The notes: generated by a model not told the origin, from the sequence alone. A DNA stretch of 36,697 bases from Pleurocapsa sp. MO_226.B13 (GCA_030064795.1 JASJEI010000065.1:1-36697), one strand, 5' to 3'. Shown: positions 25,191-33,997, counted from the first letter of the stretch. Numbers and translations: made by a program.

Positions 25191-26180
25191 ATGAAACTTA
25201 CAAGACAAAATCTTAACCCAAAAACCAATCATATCTACGATGTTATAGTTGTTGGTGGTGGTGCGGGGGGACTCTCAGCAGGCATTTATCTGCAACGCTA
25301 TCTTCTTTCCAGCTTAATTATCGATAAAGGTAAAGCTCGCTCTTTCTGGATGCAGGAGTTACACAACTATCTCGGTTTGCCTCCAGACACTCCTGGTAAA
25401 ACTCTAATCAAACAGGGTAAGGAACACTATCTTTCTCTTGGTGGCGATTTACTCAACGCCTATGTAGAAGAAGTTATCGATGAAGGAGAAACCTTTTTAG
25501 TTAGAGTAAAAGTTGGTCGAAACAATAGCATCTATACTGAGTTTCGAGCAAAATATATCATTGCTGCTAGTGGCATTATCGACCATTTACCAGCTTTAGA
25601 AAAGATGCAAAATGTCTTTGACTATGCTGGTTATAACCTGCACGTCTGTCTGCTTTGTGATGGTTACGAAATGCGCGATCGCCAAGTTGGCGTGTTTGCC
25701 AGTAGTGAAAATGCAGCACAGGTAGCTTTTAGCTTGGGTTGGTTTACGCCGTATATCACTGTGTTTACTCAAGGGTTATTTACCGCCAGTTCCGAACTGC
25801 GTCAGAAACTAAAAGAACATGGTTATTCTCTGGTAGAAACTCCTATTAAACAATTCTTGGGAGAAAACCATCAAATGAATGGCGTGGAGTTAGAAAATGG
25901 TTCAGTAGTTAATTTGGAGGCTGGATTAATTTCCATGGGTTCTCGTTATCATTCTGACTATCTACAAAATCTCGATTTGGAATATCAAGGGGGTAATCTG
26001 GTAACAGATAAAATGGGACGTACATCCCACCCCAGAATATTTGCCCTGGGAGACTTAAAAGTAGGTATGAATCAGGTAATAGTAGCTGCTGCTGATGGTG
26101 CTATGTCTGCTACACAGATTTGGCGGGATATTCGCCGTCAAACGGGGGCAAAACGCAATTTGGATATTTTGGCTGCCTAA
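25191..26180 (+). CDS. Thioredoxin reductase-like FAD/NAD(P) oxidoreductase
   Basis: A 329-residue flavoprotein. VIVVGGGAGGLSAGIYLQRY (18-37) is the FAD dinucleotide fold; HVCLLCDGYE has the redox pair Cys153/Cys156 in the position of thioredoxin reductase; a second nucleotide fold follows (RQVGVFASSENAAQVAF), although its GxGxxA/G is degraded to VFASSENA. IFALGDLKVGMNQVIVAAADG closes the FAD site. GAGAGGG precedes ATG 25191, 23 bases after cysH. Its position behind cysE-cysH suggests a role in supplying reductant to sulfur assimilation or a related thiol step; the weak NADPH motif leaves the electron donor open. Confidence 0.85.
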   Translation: MKLTRQNLNPKTNHIYDVIVVGGGAGGLSAGIYLQRYLLSSLIIDKGKARSFWMQELHNYLGLPPDTPGKTLIKQGKEHYLSLGGDLLNAYVEEVIDEGETFLVRVKVGRNNSIYTEFRAKYIIAASGIIDHLPALEKMQNVFDYAGYNLHVCLLCDGYEMRDRQVGVFASSENAAQVAFSLGWFTPYITVFTQGLFTASSELRQKLKEHGYSLVETPIKQFLGENHQMNGVELENGSVVNLEAGLISMGSRYHSDYLQNLDLEYQGGNLVTDKMGRTSHPRIFALGDLKVGMNQVIVAAADGAMSATQIWRDIRRQTGAKRNLDILAA

Positions 26181-26199
26181 TAGAGAGTTGGGTAGATTT

Positions 26200-26269
26200 G
26201 GTGGGCAATAAGATATTGGGTGAAACGATCGTTGACCCTGGCGTTGACCCTGGTTATATTTTGCCCACC
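26200..26269. repeat. 70-bp element bounded by GGTGGGCA/TGCCCACC inverted ends
   Basis: GGTGGGCA (26200-26207) is inverted as TGCCCACC (26262-26269), as at 7983-8039. The core contains a direct repeat of CGTTGACCCTGG (about 26230-26252) that the other copy lacks. Confidence 0.65.
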
Positions 26270-26343
26270 CGAAGGCGCGATCGCTCTCCGAACTCCGAAC
26301 TCCTGTACGGACGTGACCTGGAACGTCCTCTACGAACTACTAA

Positions 26344-26700
26344 CTACAAGCTGATAATGTCGCTGATTAGCCAAGCGGTGATAATCAGTAATAAAATTGC
26401 TACGGACAAATCTAAAGTTTCGGGGGTAAGTTTTTTAGATAGCCAGTAGCCAACCGAAACTCCGATCAGACTAGTCGCAATCAAGGCTAAAGCTGCACCC
26501 GTAAACACAATCCAGGGGGCTTGAGATTCTGCGGTCATCAGTAGAGTTACAAGCTGGGTTTTATCTCCCATTTCTGCCAGGAAAATAGTGACAAAAGTAG
26601 AGCTAAATACCACCCAAAAATTATTTTGTTGCTGTTTAGATTTGATTGGAGATGGCTGGGTTTGATTAATTGATTCGAGAGATGGGCGATCGCTATCCAT
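26344..26700 (-). CDS. Half-size GDT1/TMEM165 (UPF0016) family cation exchanger
   Basis: A 118-residue membrane protein with a polar N-terminus and three helices (about 28-48, 63-83, 95-116). EMGDKTQ (43-49) is the E-x-G-D-K-S/T signature. Full-length family members, such as the cyanobacterial manganese exporter Mnx, have two such halves; this has only one, so it must pair with itself or with a second half gene, as in the hemi-exchangers known from some bacteria. No second half gene is seen in this window. Likely exports Mn2+ or Ca2+ at the plasma or thylakoid membrane. Confidence 0.85.
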   Translation of the reverse strand: MDSDRPSLESINQTQPSPIKSKQQQNNFWVVFSSTFVTIFLAEMGDKTQLVTLLMTAESQAPWIVFTGAALALIATSLIGVSVGYWLSKKLTPETLDLSVAILLLIITAWLISDIISL

Positions 26701-26798
26701 TCAGGTTTATTTTTATTTTGTCCTCTATACGTGAAATAATACTACTCTAAGAAGTGAAAATCTGCTTAATAAAACTCTCACAGCTTCGAGATTAAAAT

Positions 26799-26836
26799 GG
26801 CGCGTCCCCTGGCGTGAAAAGCCAAGGGCTTCCGCC
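26799..26836. other. GC-rich hairpin in the divergent GDT1/beta-lactamase-like gap
   Basis: CCCCTGGC (26806-26813) pairs with GCCAAGGG (26821-26828) over 8 bp with one G-U pair; outside it GGCG (26799-26802) pairs with CGCC (26833-26836). It lies about 100 bases from the GDT1 start and 49 from the other gene. It may be a dispersed repeat or a leader structure. Confidence 0.5.
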
Positions 26837-26884
26837 ACTGCATTCTGCAGTTACTAATAATTCAATCGGCAAAAATTTGCTTTT

Positions 26885-27829
26885 ATGACTTTTTTCGATC
26901 GAGACGAACAGTTGACTCAAATTGCCCAGGGAATTTTACAAACGACTAAAGAAAGATTTCCCACATTAACCAGAGACAAAATAGCCCTTACCTGGATTTT
27001 ATACGAAGAACCCGTAATCGTGAATACGGGTGGGGCTTTATCTGCTGCTGAATTTTGGCAGTATCGGGTTAAAGGTTTTAGCTATCGGGGCGTAGAAAGA
27101 ATTTATCCTGCCAGCTTAGTCAAACTATTTTATTTGGTTGCGATCCACGAGTGGTTGCAAGGCAAAATGGTGCCTGAGTCTTTGGAATTGGAACGGGCGA
27201 TCCGCGATGCGATCGCAGTTTCTAGCAATGATGCCACCAGCTTAATTGTTGATGTCTTGACGGGGACGACTAGTGGGCCAGAATTACCCGCACAACCTTT
27301 TGAAACCTGGCAAAGACAACGCAACCTAGTCAATCGCTATTTCCAATCTTTGGGTTGGGAAGAATTAGAAAGTATCAACGTCAATCAAAAAACTTGGTGT
27401 GATGGTGCTTATGGACGCGAAAGAGCATTTTTGGGCGAATTGATGGAAAATCGCAATATGCTTACTACTGATGCAGTAGCCAGGTTACTACACAGTATTG
27501 TTGGCGGAGTTGCTGTTTCTCGCGAGCGATCGCAAAAAATGATGCAGTTACTCCAACGCAGTCTTAATCCTGGAGAATTGGTAGAAAGTGATGACGAAAA
27601 TCAAATTACGGGCTTTTTAGGCGAAGGTTTACCGTCTAATGCCAAAATCTGGTCTAAGGCTGGTTGGATGAGTCGAGTTCGTCATGATGCTGCCTATATT
27701 GAAATTCCTCATCTACCGCCTTATCTGCTGGTGGTGTTCACTGAAGGTAAAGAGAATGCCCAGAATAAACTTATTTTACCGTTTATTTCTCAATCTCTAG
27801 TTGAAGCTTTAATTAGATTAAATAAATAG
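26885..27829 (+). CDS. Class A beta-lactamase-like serine hydrolase
   Basis: A 314-residue protein of the penicillin-binding/beta-lactamase fold. YPASLVK has the SxxK pair Ser77-Lys80; SSND at 113-116 fits the SDN element but in the order S-N-D; SKAGW (near 258) replaces the KTG box. No signal peptide is present, so the protein seems cytoplasmic, unlike true beta-lactamases. An Ω-loop-like Glu (EWLQG... or GELMENR) cannot be assigned with confidence. It is probably a peptidase or esterase-type relative and not a resistance enzyme. Confidence 0.8.
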   Translation: MTFFDRDEQLTQIAQGILQTTKERFPTLTRDKIALTWILYEEPVIVNTGGALSAAEFWQYRVKGFSYRGVERIYPASLVKLFYLVAIHEWLQGKMVPESLELERAIRDAIAVSSNDATSLIVDVLTGTTSGPELPAQPFETWQRQRNLVNRYFQSLGWEELESINVNQKTWCDGAYGRERAFLGELMENRNMLTTDAVARLLHSIVGGVAVSRERSQKMMQLLQRSLNPGELVESDDENQITGFLGEGLPSNAKIWSKAGWMSRVRHDAAYIEIPHLPPYLLVVFTEGKENAQNKLILPFISQSLVEALIRLNK

Positions 27830-27851
27830 CTCAATCAACACTCAATAGTGA

Positions 27852-30581
27852 TTACAACCAATTGCCCACCAAAACAAAAGCCGACCAATAAAAAGGATGT
27901 TGGTATCGAGGATTTCGCAGTAACTTTAATTGTGCCTCACGTAATGCTTTGGCTTTAGTTATCTCAGGAGTTTGTAAAGCGCGATAAAATTGGGTCATTA
28001 ATTCAGCAGTAGAATCATCCTGAATCGACCACAAGGTAGCTAGGGTACTCCGCGCCCCCGAACGTACTGCTACCCCTGCTAAACCCAGTGCTGCTTGTTT
28101 GTCACCCGTTGCGGTTTGACAAGCACTAAGAATTAATAGCTCGATGGGAATATCTTCGGCAAAATCTCTCGCTTGCAGTAATTGGTCTAAATCTCTGACA
28201 TTAATGCGATCGTCCCAGGTAAGCAAAAAGGTATCTTCGGCGCGAGAAGAGAACTGTCCATGGGTTGCGAGATGAACTATGGGAAAGGGTTGAGTTGTTA
28301 CTTGTGCTTTGATGCGATCGCGGGTGAAGTCTCGATCGAGTAAGATTTCTGAAGGAACTAGAGTCGCAATTTCTCTTACTTCGTTATCCACATTTGGTAA
28401 AGAGGTAAATCCCTGACGAGATTCGGTCAAACCTCCAGCAACGGCTTTTAAAGTGTCGCTAGCGAAAGAACCAGATGTTAGTAGTTGCAAACCAGGAGTT
28501 AAAGCTAGATTGTATTTTTCAACCAAATATTGTTTGCCATCGTACAGCGAAGCAACAGGAATTCCTCGCATGATGCCGTCTAAGATAAATACTATGGTAT
28601 TAGTTTGATGTTGTTGGAGTTGACTTTCTAAGGGACGAATCAACCAGTCATAAAAAGTTTGATTTGCTTGCAGAGGATTTTCAGTTACCAAAAAGGGACT
28701 GAGATTAGCATACAAGTCTTCAAAAGTGCGATCGATTACTTGAGGATGATCGAGCGCTATTTGATGATAATGGAGAGGTTGTCCTGGTTGGGATAAGATA
28801 ACAGCTAGACGATCTGGCAAAATAATCGAGTAGATCACTGCTGCTTCGGGATCGATCTGTTCTATTTGTTGTGGTTCGGCATCTATACAGGCTTCTCGAA
28901 AGAAATTATTTAATTCGGCTAGTTGCAAGGCTTCAATGGTATCGCGGGCTTGTCTTAGGTTTTCTTGACTGGGATTATTTCCTAATAGCAATGCGGAGCG
29001 TTCGCGGTATACTGGTTCGAGACGATCGCGAAAAGCAAACTGCGTTTCGGGATTAATTGCGACTAAATCTGACCTCAAAGACTGTAAACTGGCAAAAGTA
29101 GCGTTATATGCCTGCAATGCTAATTCTGGCTGATTCTGGAGTCGAGAGATTCTGCCTAATTGCCATTGCCAGAGGTAAGCTATTTCTGGGGCTGCATTGT
29201 TATCGAGAGTCAATAAAGCTCGTTCGGTTAATTGTCGCGCTTGCTTTAATCTTCCCGTATGTTGATACACTGCACCGAGATAACCCAAAGCATAGGCTTG
29301 TGCTGGTTTGTCTTGTATTTGCTGGGCTTGTTGTCGGGCGGTGTTGATTTCTGCCTCGATTTCTGACCAAGATATTTTTAAATCCTCTGGTGAGGAAGCT
29401 GGACACTGTTGAACGATCGGGGAAGAAAACTTAATCGTGTTTGGTTGCAGACAGATTAGACTTTGAACTAAATTAAGGCGATCGTAGATCGTGGTACGGT
29501 TAACGGGTAATTGAGCTAAATTGGTATTGATATCTGCGATCGAACTGGGAATTACTTCTGTCAATTCTCTCTTTCCAAGCTTGTTGGGTTGGAGGGACGA
29601 AACGATATCTTGATTTTGAGTAATCAAACTCAGTAAATTGAGTTGAGCTTTGGTTTGTATTACTAAGTCGTTAGATAAAGTTGCTTGTCGATAACAGTCT
29701 ATTGCCTGTAAATAATAATCATTGGCGCTTTGTGAATTATTCTGTGCCAAACATTGAGACGAAGCTAGATCGATCTCCTGTATAGTTTGAGAATTACTAA
29801 CTCGATTGCCAAAAGCACGAACGGTATTACCCAAACTAAGTAAGATTGGACTGGAGTCTACTTCTAATTTTTTAGCGATGCTCTCAGCCTCTAGTAAAAC
29901 TACTTGAGATTGTTCCAAGTTTCCTGTGACCCGCAGAGTATTAGCAAAACTAAGCAAGGCGGCAATTTTTGATTTTGAATCAGGCTTATTGCTGAGTTTA
30001 GTTTGAACTGAGGTCAAAATTTTGCTGGCGCGACGATAGTACCCCAAATCTTGTAAAGCCTGGGCTTGGTTAATCTGATTTTTAATTATTGCATCGTCAT
30101 TATCTAAATCTAATTGCTGATAAATTTGCCCTGCTTGTTGCCAGGTTTCCCAAGCCTTTTTAGATTGTCCTTGCGATCGCGCTATAGAGCCTTGAATATC
30201 CAAACTATTAGCGAGAACGCGCTGCTGGTTTACTGTCTGGGATTGAGTTGAGAGTAATTTCAAACTTGAGGCGATCGCACTTTTAGCTGCGGTTAAATCC
30301 CCTGATTTTTGTTGCGTCAAAGCCAAATTACTCAATGCCATAGCTTGATTGAGAAAATCTCTTTGTTGCCGATAAGCAGTTGCCAATTGCTGCCAAACCT
30401 GACTGGCTGCGGAATATTGTTCTTGTCGATATAACTGTTTTGCCCGTTCGATTAATTGAATAGTATGGCGATCGTTTTTAACTAGATCGACAGTAGAGAT
30501 GGCAATTGTCTTGGTAGTCACAGATATTGCCAAGGTAAGCGCGAATAAAATTGTTAAATACCCGTACAATTTCGATTTCAT
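27852..30581 (-). CDS. Secreted TPR-CHAT domain protein
   Basis: About 909 residues. An N-terminal hydrophobic segment (YGYLTILFALTLAISV) is a signal peptide or anchor. Several TPR repeats follow (e.g. AMALSNLALTQQKSGDLTAA, AQALQDLGYYRRASKIL, AYALGYLGAVYQHTGRLKQA). The C-terminal CHAT caspase-like domain holds the His in HLATHGQF and the Cys in LILSACQTATG, then GLAGVAVRSGARSTLATLW and the C-terminal FYWSAFVLVGNW. CHAT proteases cut protein targets, and this type often sits beside haemagglutinin-type exoprotein genes in cyanobacteria, as the relic upstream here suggests. I prefer Met at 30581 as start; 30617 would add 12 residues and neither has a good ribosome site. Confidence 0.88.
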   Translation of the reverse strand: MKSKLYGYLTILFALTLAISVTTKTIAISTVDLVKNDRHTIQLIERAKQLYRQEQYSAASQVWQQLATAYRQQRDFLNQAMALSNLALTQQKSGDLTAAKSAIASSLKLLSTQSQTVNQQRVLANSLDIQGSIARSQGQSKKAWETWQQAGQIYQQLDLDNDDAIIKNQINQAQALQDLGYYRRASKILTSVQTKLSNKPDSKSKIAALLSFANTLRVTGNLEQSQVVLLEAESIAKKLEVDSSPILLSLGNTVRAFGNRVSNSQTIQEIDLASSQCLAQNNSQSANDYYLQAIDCYRQATLSNDLVIQTKAQLNLLSLITQNQDIVSSLQPNKLGKRELTEVIPSSIADINTNLAQLPVNRTTIYDRLNLVQSLICLQPNTIKFSSPIVQQCPASSPEDLKISWSEIEAEINTARQQAQQIQDKPAQAYALGYLGAVYQHTGRLKQARQLTERALLTLDNNAAPEIAYLWQWQLGRISRLQNQPELALQAYNATFASLQSLRSDLVAINPETQFAFRDRLEPVYRERSALLLGNNPSQENLRQARDTIEALQLAELNNFFREACIDAEPQQIEQIDPEAAVIYSIILPDRLAVILSQPGQPLHYHQIALDHPQVIDRTFEDLYANLSPFLVTENPLQANQTFYDWLIRPLESQLQQHQTNTIVFILDGIMRGIPVASLYDGKQYLVEKYNLALTPGLQLLTSGSFASDTLKAVAGGLTESRQGFTSLPNVDNEVREIATLVPSEILLDRDFTRDRIKAQVTTQPFPIVHLATHGQFSSRAEDTFLLTWDDRINVRDLDQLLQARDFAEDIPIELLILSACQTATGDKQAALGLAGVAVRSGARSTLATLWSIQDDSTAELMTQFYRALQTPEITKAKALREAQLKLLRNPRYQHPFYWSAFVLVGNWL

Positions 30582-30673
30582 AACCTTGTGGATGAATTTT
30601 CTCGAACCTAAGCTCATTCAAACAAAAAAAGAGATGAAACAAGATTAATTTATTAGATATTTTCACTTAGATA

Positions 30674-31189
30674 TCATTTGCTAGAACAAATATGATTGTC
30701 TTTTGGTTGTGGTGGAGAGCCATTAAGATCGGTTTGATGAGCAACTAACTCTACAATACCGCGATCGTTGATTATCCATCCTCGCGCCTCCACGATCTCT
30801 TCCTCATCTTCTCTATCTTCCCCTGTACGGGCGATCGGCCGATCGCCCCTAACATCTTCCGAAAACGACGTAGGTTCGACCAAATCCACCTCACTCATCT
30901 CCCACTCTCGCGGTTGATTGGGACTGGGTGCAATACCACCTTTACCCGTGACGATAAATTCACTCATGTCTCCCTGTTGACAGAGACTTTGGGCAATTAA
31001 TCTGGTCACATCGATTACTTCTTCTGGTAATTCTTCTAGTCCCTCTACGGGATTAACATCTAGTTCGTTGATTTCTACAGTTCCATCTAGACCAAATTCC
31101 GAAGAAGCATCAATATTGTTAGTATTGTTTAGCGGTGTAGAGCTTCTTTCTTCTAAGGCATCGCGCAGAAATAAATGACCCTTATTAGT
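30674..31189 (-). pseudogene. Filamentous haemagglutinin-type exoprotein, C-terminal relic
   Basis: The minus strand is open from just after TAA 31190-31192 to the stop near 30674. The text, e.g. ASSEFGLDGTVEINELDVNP, EELPEEVIDVTRLIAQ, EFIVTGKGGIAPSPNQP, is the C-terminal end of cyanobacterial two-partner-secretion proteins with a filamentous haemagglutinin N-terminal domain. Only about 170 codons remain; the export domain and beta-helix are absent, so the gene is dead unless it is rejoined elsewhere. A GTG at 31009 could start a short product but lacks support. The break coincides with the truncated methyltransferase. Confidence 0.8.
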
Positions 31190-31591
31190 TTAAATTAGGC
31201 AGAAATAATTCCAATTTCCTTGAAAGCGATCGCTTGTTTCAAAATCGAGGTAGTTCTCATTTACATAATGGATTGATAGCCCCTCTCTGTTTGCGACTTC
31301 CCGTGCATACTGAATCGACCTTTTCGAGAAATCTATCCCAGTTACATCCGCCTGTCTTTGAGCCAACCTCGTCGCATACAATCCAGGACCGCAGCCGAAG
31401 TCGGCAATCTTCATTCCCGTTCCAACCTTAAAATGGGTGGCTATCCACTCCACAGAGCGATCGATAAATGATGCCTTACGGGACGAAACATCGATTTCCT
31501 CATTCAGGTGGAAAGAGAGCATTTGCTTTGAAGTATAATCGTCCAGCCTTATCGTCTTGGAAAGCAAGCAGAGATAAAAGCGGTTTGGCAC
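31190..31591 (-). pseudogene. Class I SAM methyltransferase, truncated at the 3' end
   Basis: The reading contains SKQMLSFHLNEEIDVSSRKA, the SAM-binding motif KIADFGCGPGLYATRLA and the acidic motif GIDFSKRSIQYAR; the family's next segment (DRFDLI..CDFCAL) is replaced after SDRF by unrelated residues and TAA at 31190-31192. So it lacks about half of the fold. At the 5' end a second frame also looks coding (VLDDPSAKPLLSLLAFQDDK), so the gene may be frameshifted there too. It follows the alpha/beta hydrolase gene on the same strand and was probably co-transcribed with it before damage. Confidence 0.75.
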
Positions 31592-31609
31592 TAGGATCGT
31601 CTAAAACTT

Positions 31610-32362
31610 CTACATCATTCTTAAGTCTTTTAAAAATTGTGCACAAACAGACCGAAAAGCATTCGGACAACTCCACATCAAGGGATGTTCTCCCTCATTT
31701 ACAAAAAATACTCGGCTGTTCGGAATCTGTTTTGACATATTAATATTTTGTTCGCCGATATCAGGTATAAAATTGTCTTTCAGACTTCCCGTAAAGAGTA
31801 CAGGACATTTGACAGTCTTCAGCCGCCCTTTAAAGATATTTCCGCCCCGATCTGCTAGGTCAAGCAATAACCTGTTATCGGCATTCACAACCTCTTCCCA
31901 GTCTTCTCCCTGTGCATAAGTCCAGAAATCAACCTGTTCCTTAGTTCGGCAGGATCGATCCGAAACTTCTTGGCGCAACCGCTCTGGAGAATGAATTTCG
32001 GCACTACTATCGGCAATAACTCCCGATACATATTCGGGATATCTGATTGCAAACAATAATGCTATATTCGCACCACCGCTGGTTCCTATGATGACGCATT
32101 GTTTTTTGCCCAAATGTGAAATCAGGGAGGCAATATCTTCTGTGCATTTATCCCACCAGTCCTGTGACCATGAAGATATCCTCTGAGACCTGCCTGTACC
32201 ACGAAAATCAGGAGAAACCGCGTGATGGTTTTGCCCGAAATAATCCAGTTCTCCCTTATGACAGGAGGATGATGCTGTATTACCGGGAAGTATTAATAAC
32301 AGCTCCCCTCTTCCCTGTTCGCTGTAAAAAAGAGAAAGATTATCATTGGAAAAATAAGGCAT
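31610..32362 (-). CDS. Alpha/beta hydrolase, island cargo
   Basis: A 250-residue alpha/beta hydrolase counted from ATG 32362 (MPYFSNDNLSLFY, typical start of the family; GTG 32416 would add 18 residues). LLLILPGNTASSS is the oxyanion strand; the nucleophile Ser95 is in IIGTSGGANI; FTGSLKDNFIP has the acid, and GEHPLMW the His. The substrate is unknown. It is divergent from the marR gene by 77 bases, a layout in which the regulator often controls the enzyme gene. HIP1 octamers are absent in it, unlike most genes here, which supports import. Confidence 0.82.
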   Translation of the reverse strand: MPYFSNDNLSLFYSEQGRGELLLILPGNTASSSCHKGELDYFGQNHHAVSPDFRGTGRSQRISSWSQDWWDKCTEDIASLISHLGKKQCVIIGTSGGANIALLFAIRYPEYVSGVIADSSAEIHSPERLRQEVSDRSCRTKEQVDFWTYAQGEDWEEVVNADNRLLLDLADRGGNIFKGRLKTVKCPVLFTGSLKDNFIPDIGEQNINMSKQIPNSRVFFVNEGEHPLMWSCPNAFRSVCAQFLKDLRMM

Positions 32363-32439
32363 ATTAATTTTAATTTTAGTCTGACTGAACCGCTGATTAT
32401 CCCTGAGCCAATTCACAGTTTAGATGCTATACTATAATT

Positions 32440-32901
32440 ATGACATTGAAACACAGTGATTTGATCGAGAAGATTTTTAGGTTCATCAACAAGATTGTTT
32501 TTATTGAGAAGAAGACGATCTTTGAATTGGAGAATATCACTCTCTATCCGACAGAAATTCATTTGATATTGTTTCTACACAATGAGGAGGATGGTAACGC
32601 AACACGGATAGCGGAAAAGATGGGTGTCACCAAGGGTGCTGTGTCTCAAACCCTATCAAGACTAGAGAAGAAAGGGATTCTCCGTAAAACGAAAGATCGT
32701 TACAACAGAAATGAATTATCCACGGAGTTCACCGAATTAGGAAAGGAGGTACTGACAAGGCATTTGAGTGCTGTCAGCGAATTGCAAAGGAAATATGATG
32801 ACTATCTAAAAACCCTGCCTGATTCGGATAGGAAGGCAATAACTGACTTCTTGGACCATGCTGACAGGATTATGGAGGGAATCGCCATGAAACAGGATTA
32901 A
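32440..32901 (+). CDS. MarR-family transcriptional regulator
   Basis: A 153-residue winged-helix regulator. The HTH and wing span about residues 37-95: TEIHLILFLHNEEDGNATRI, MGVTKGAVSQTLSRLEKKGI, RKTKDRYNRNELSTEFTELG, ending with the conserved basic wing. The C-terminal helix is the dimer part. The start codon follows TATACTATAATT with no Shine-Dalgarno site, so translation may be leaderless or start further in. It has no HIP1 octamer. It likely controls the divergent hydrolase/methyltransferase unit and perhaps the SRPBCC genes downstream; that is inference. Confidence 0.88.
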   Translation: MTLKHSDLIEKIFRFINKIVFIEKKTIFELENITLYPTEIHLILFLHNEEDGNATRIAEKMGVTKGAVSQTLSRLEKKGILRKTKDRYNRNELSTEFTELGKEVLTRHLSAVSELQRKYDDYLKTLPDSDRKAITDFLDHADRIMEGIAMKQD

Positions 32902-32976
32902 TTTTTTTCCCTTAGTGTTTAGTATCTTAACACAAGATTTTGAACAAGGATGACCATTCAATAGGAGGTATTACGG

Positions 32977-33987
32977 ATGGATACCACCAAATCAGAAGCA
33001 TTGTTAGACCGATTCAGAAATAAAACTGGACAACTCACCAGACGACAAGCGCGGTATGGCGGCACATGGAAAGCAACACCACAGGACGTGTTCCCACTGC
33101 TCTGTCCCACACGGGAAGCCGATTGGATTCCAGGTTGGGATTGCCGTCTCATTTATAGCGATTCTGGTTACGCTGAGGAATTAGTCATGTGGACTACGGA
33201 CGAGAATAACCCCGCGTTGGGAGAAGCGTTCTGGGTCTTCACAGATTATCAACAAGACGAATACGTTAAATTTGTGGTGTTTAAAGACGATCTCATGCTG
33301 CATGTCAGAATTGATGTCAAAGACAATGGCGATGGCACAACGTCGGGGATCTGGAGGCCCACCTTCACCGCCCTTACCGAACAGGGCAATGTGATGATCG
33401 AAAACCTGCCCTCAGATGAGGAGCGCAGTGGGAGTCTGAGCCAAAACATCAGCAAATATCTGAAACAGCCTGATACGAGCAAATCAGAGGCACTTCTAAA
33501 GAGATTTCGTGACGGTCCCCAATACAAACGACGCTTCTTCCAATACGGCGGCACTTTTGAGACAACAATGGATACCCTCTTCCCGCTGTTTTGCCCTACC
33601 CGAGAAGCAGACTGGATTCCAGACTGGTCGGCCGATCTAATCTTCACCGAATCTGGTTTGGCCGAGGAGAAAGCCATCTTCAGCACCCCCGAAAACAGTG
33701 CCTTCGGCAAGGGACTTTGGACCATTACAGAATACCGCAAGAATGATCTGATTGAGTTCTGCTATTTGCAAGAGGATCTTTTCACCTTTGTTCGTCTCTT
33801 TGCCGTAGATAACCAAGATGGTACCGTGACCGCAACCTGGAATACTACAGTTACGGCAGTCACGGAGAAAGGAAACAGTCTTATTGACTCGCTTCCAGAC
33901 AACGAGCGACGCTCGGCAGCATTGAGCCAATTAATCAACCAATACTTGAAAGGACAAACCAGTTTGGAGAGAGTTTTAGTGCACTAG
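32977..33987 (+). CDS. Tandem SRPBCC-like domain protein (two repeats)
   Basis: A 336-residue protein made of two copies of one domain, with a period of 163 residues: KSEALLDRFR (5-14) and KSEALLKRFR (169-178), CPTREADWIPGW (43-54) and CPTREADWIPDW (206-217), TALTEQGN and TAVTEKGN. The segment CPxREADWIPxW with a following LIYSxSGxAE is the style of a group of SRPBCC (START/Bet v1-like) ligand-binding proteins; the fold call is by motif. No signal peptide. A strong AGGAGG lies 9 bases before ATG. It is followed by a third single-domain copy. Ligand unknown. Confidence 0.75.
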   Translation: MDTTKSEALLDRFRNKTGQLTRRQARYGGTWKATPQDVFPLLCPTREADWIPGWDCRLIYSDSGYAEELVMWTTDENNPALGEAFWVFTDYQQDEYVKFVVFKDDLMLHVRIDVKDNGDGTTSGIWRPTFTALTEQGNVMIENLPSDEERSGSLSQNISKYLKQPDTSKSEALLKRFRDGPQYKRRFFQYGGTFETTMDTLFPLFCPTREADWIPDWSADLIFTESGLAEEKAIFSTPENSAFGKGLWTITEYRKNDLIEFCYLQEDLFTFVRLFAVDNQDGTVTATWNTTVTAVTEKGNSLIDSLPDNERRSAALSQLINQYLKGQTSLERVLVH

Positions 33988-33997
33988 GGTTGAGAAG

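Noticed and set aside
26701..26884. Possible yybP-ykoY manganese riboswitch before the GDT1-family gene
   Set aside because: The conserved GGGGAGUA-type loop sequence is not present on the strand of the gene; only a GC-rich hairpin is seen.
26885..27829. Antibiotic-resistance beta-lactamase
   Set aside because: No signal peptide, SND in place of SDN and KAG in place of KTG; more likely a housekeeping hydrolase of the same fold.
32425..32442. TATAAT just before the marR ATG as its -10 box
   Set aside because: It ends one base before the ATG, so a transcript from it would start inside the gene; TATACT five bases earlier fits better but has no good -35 box.
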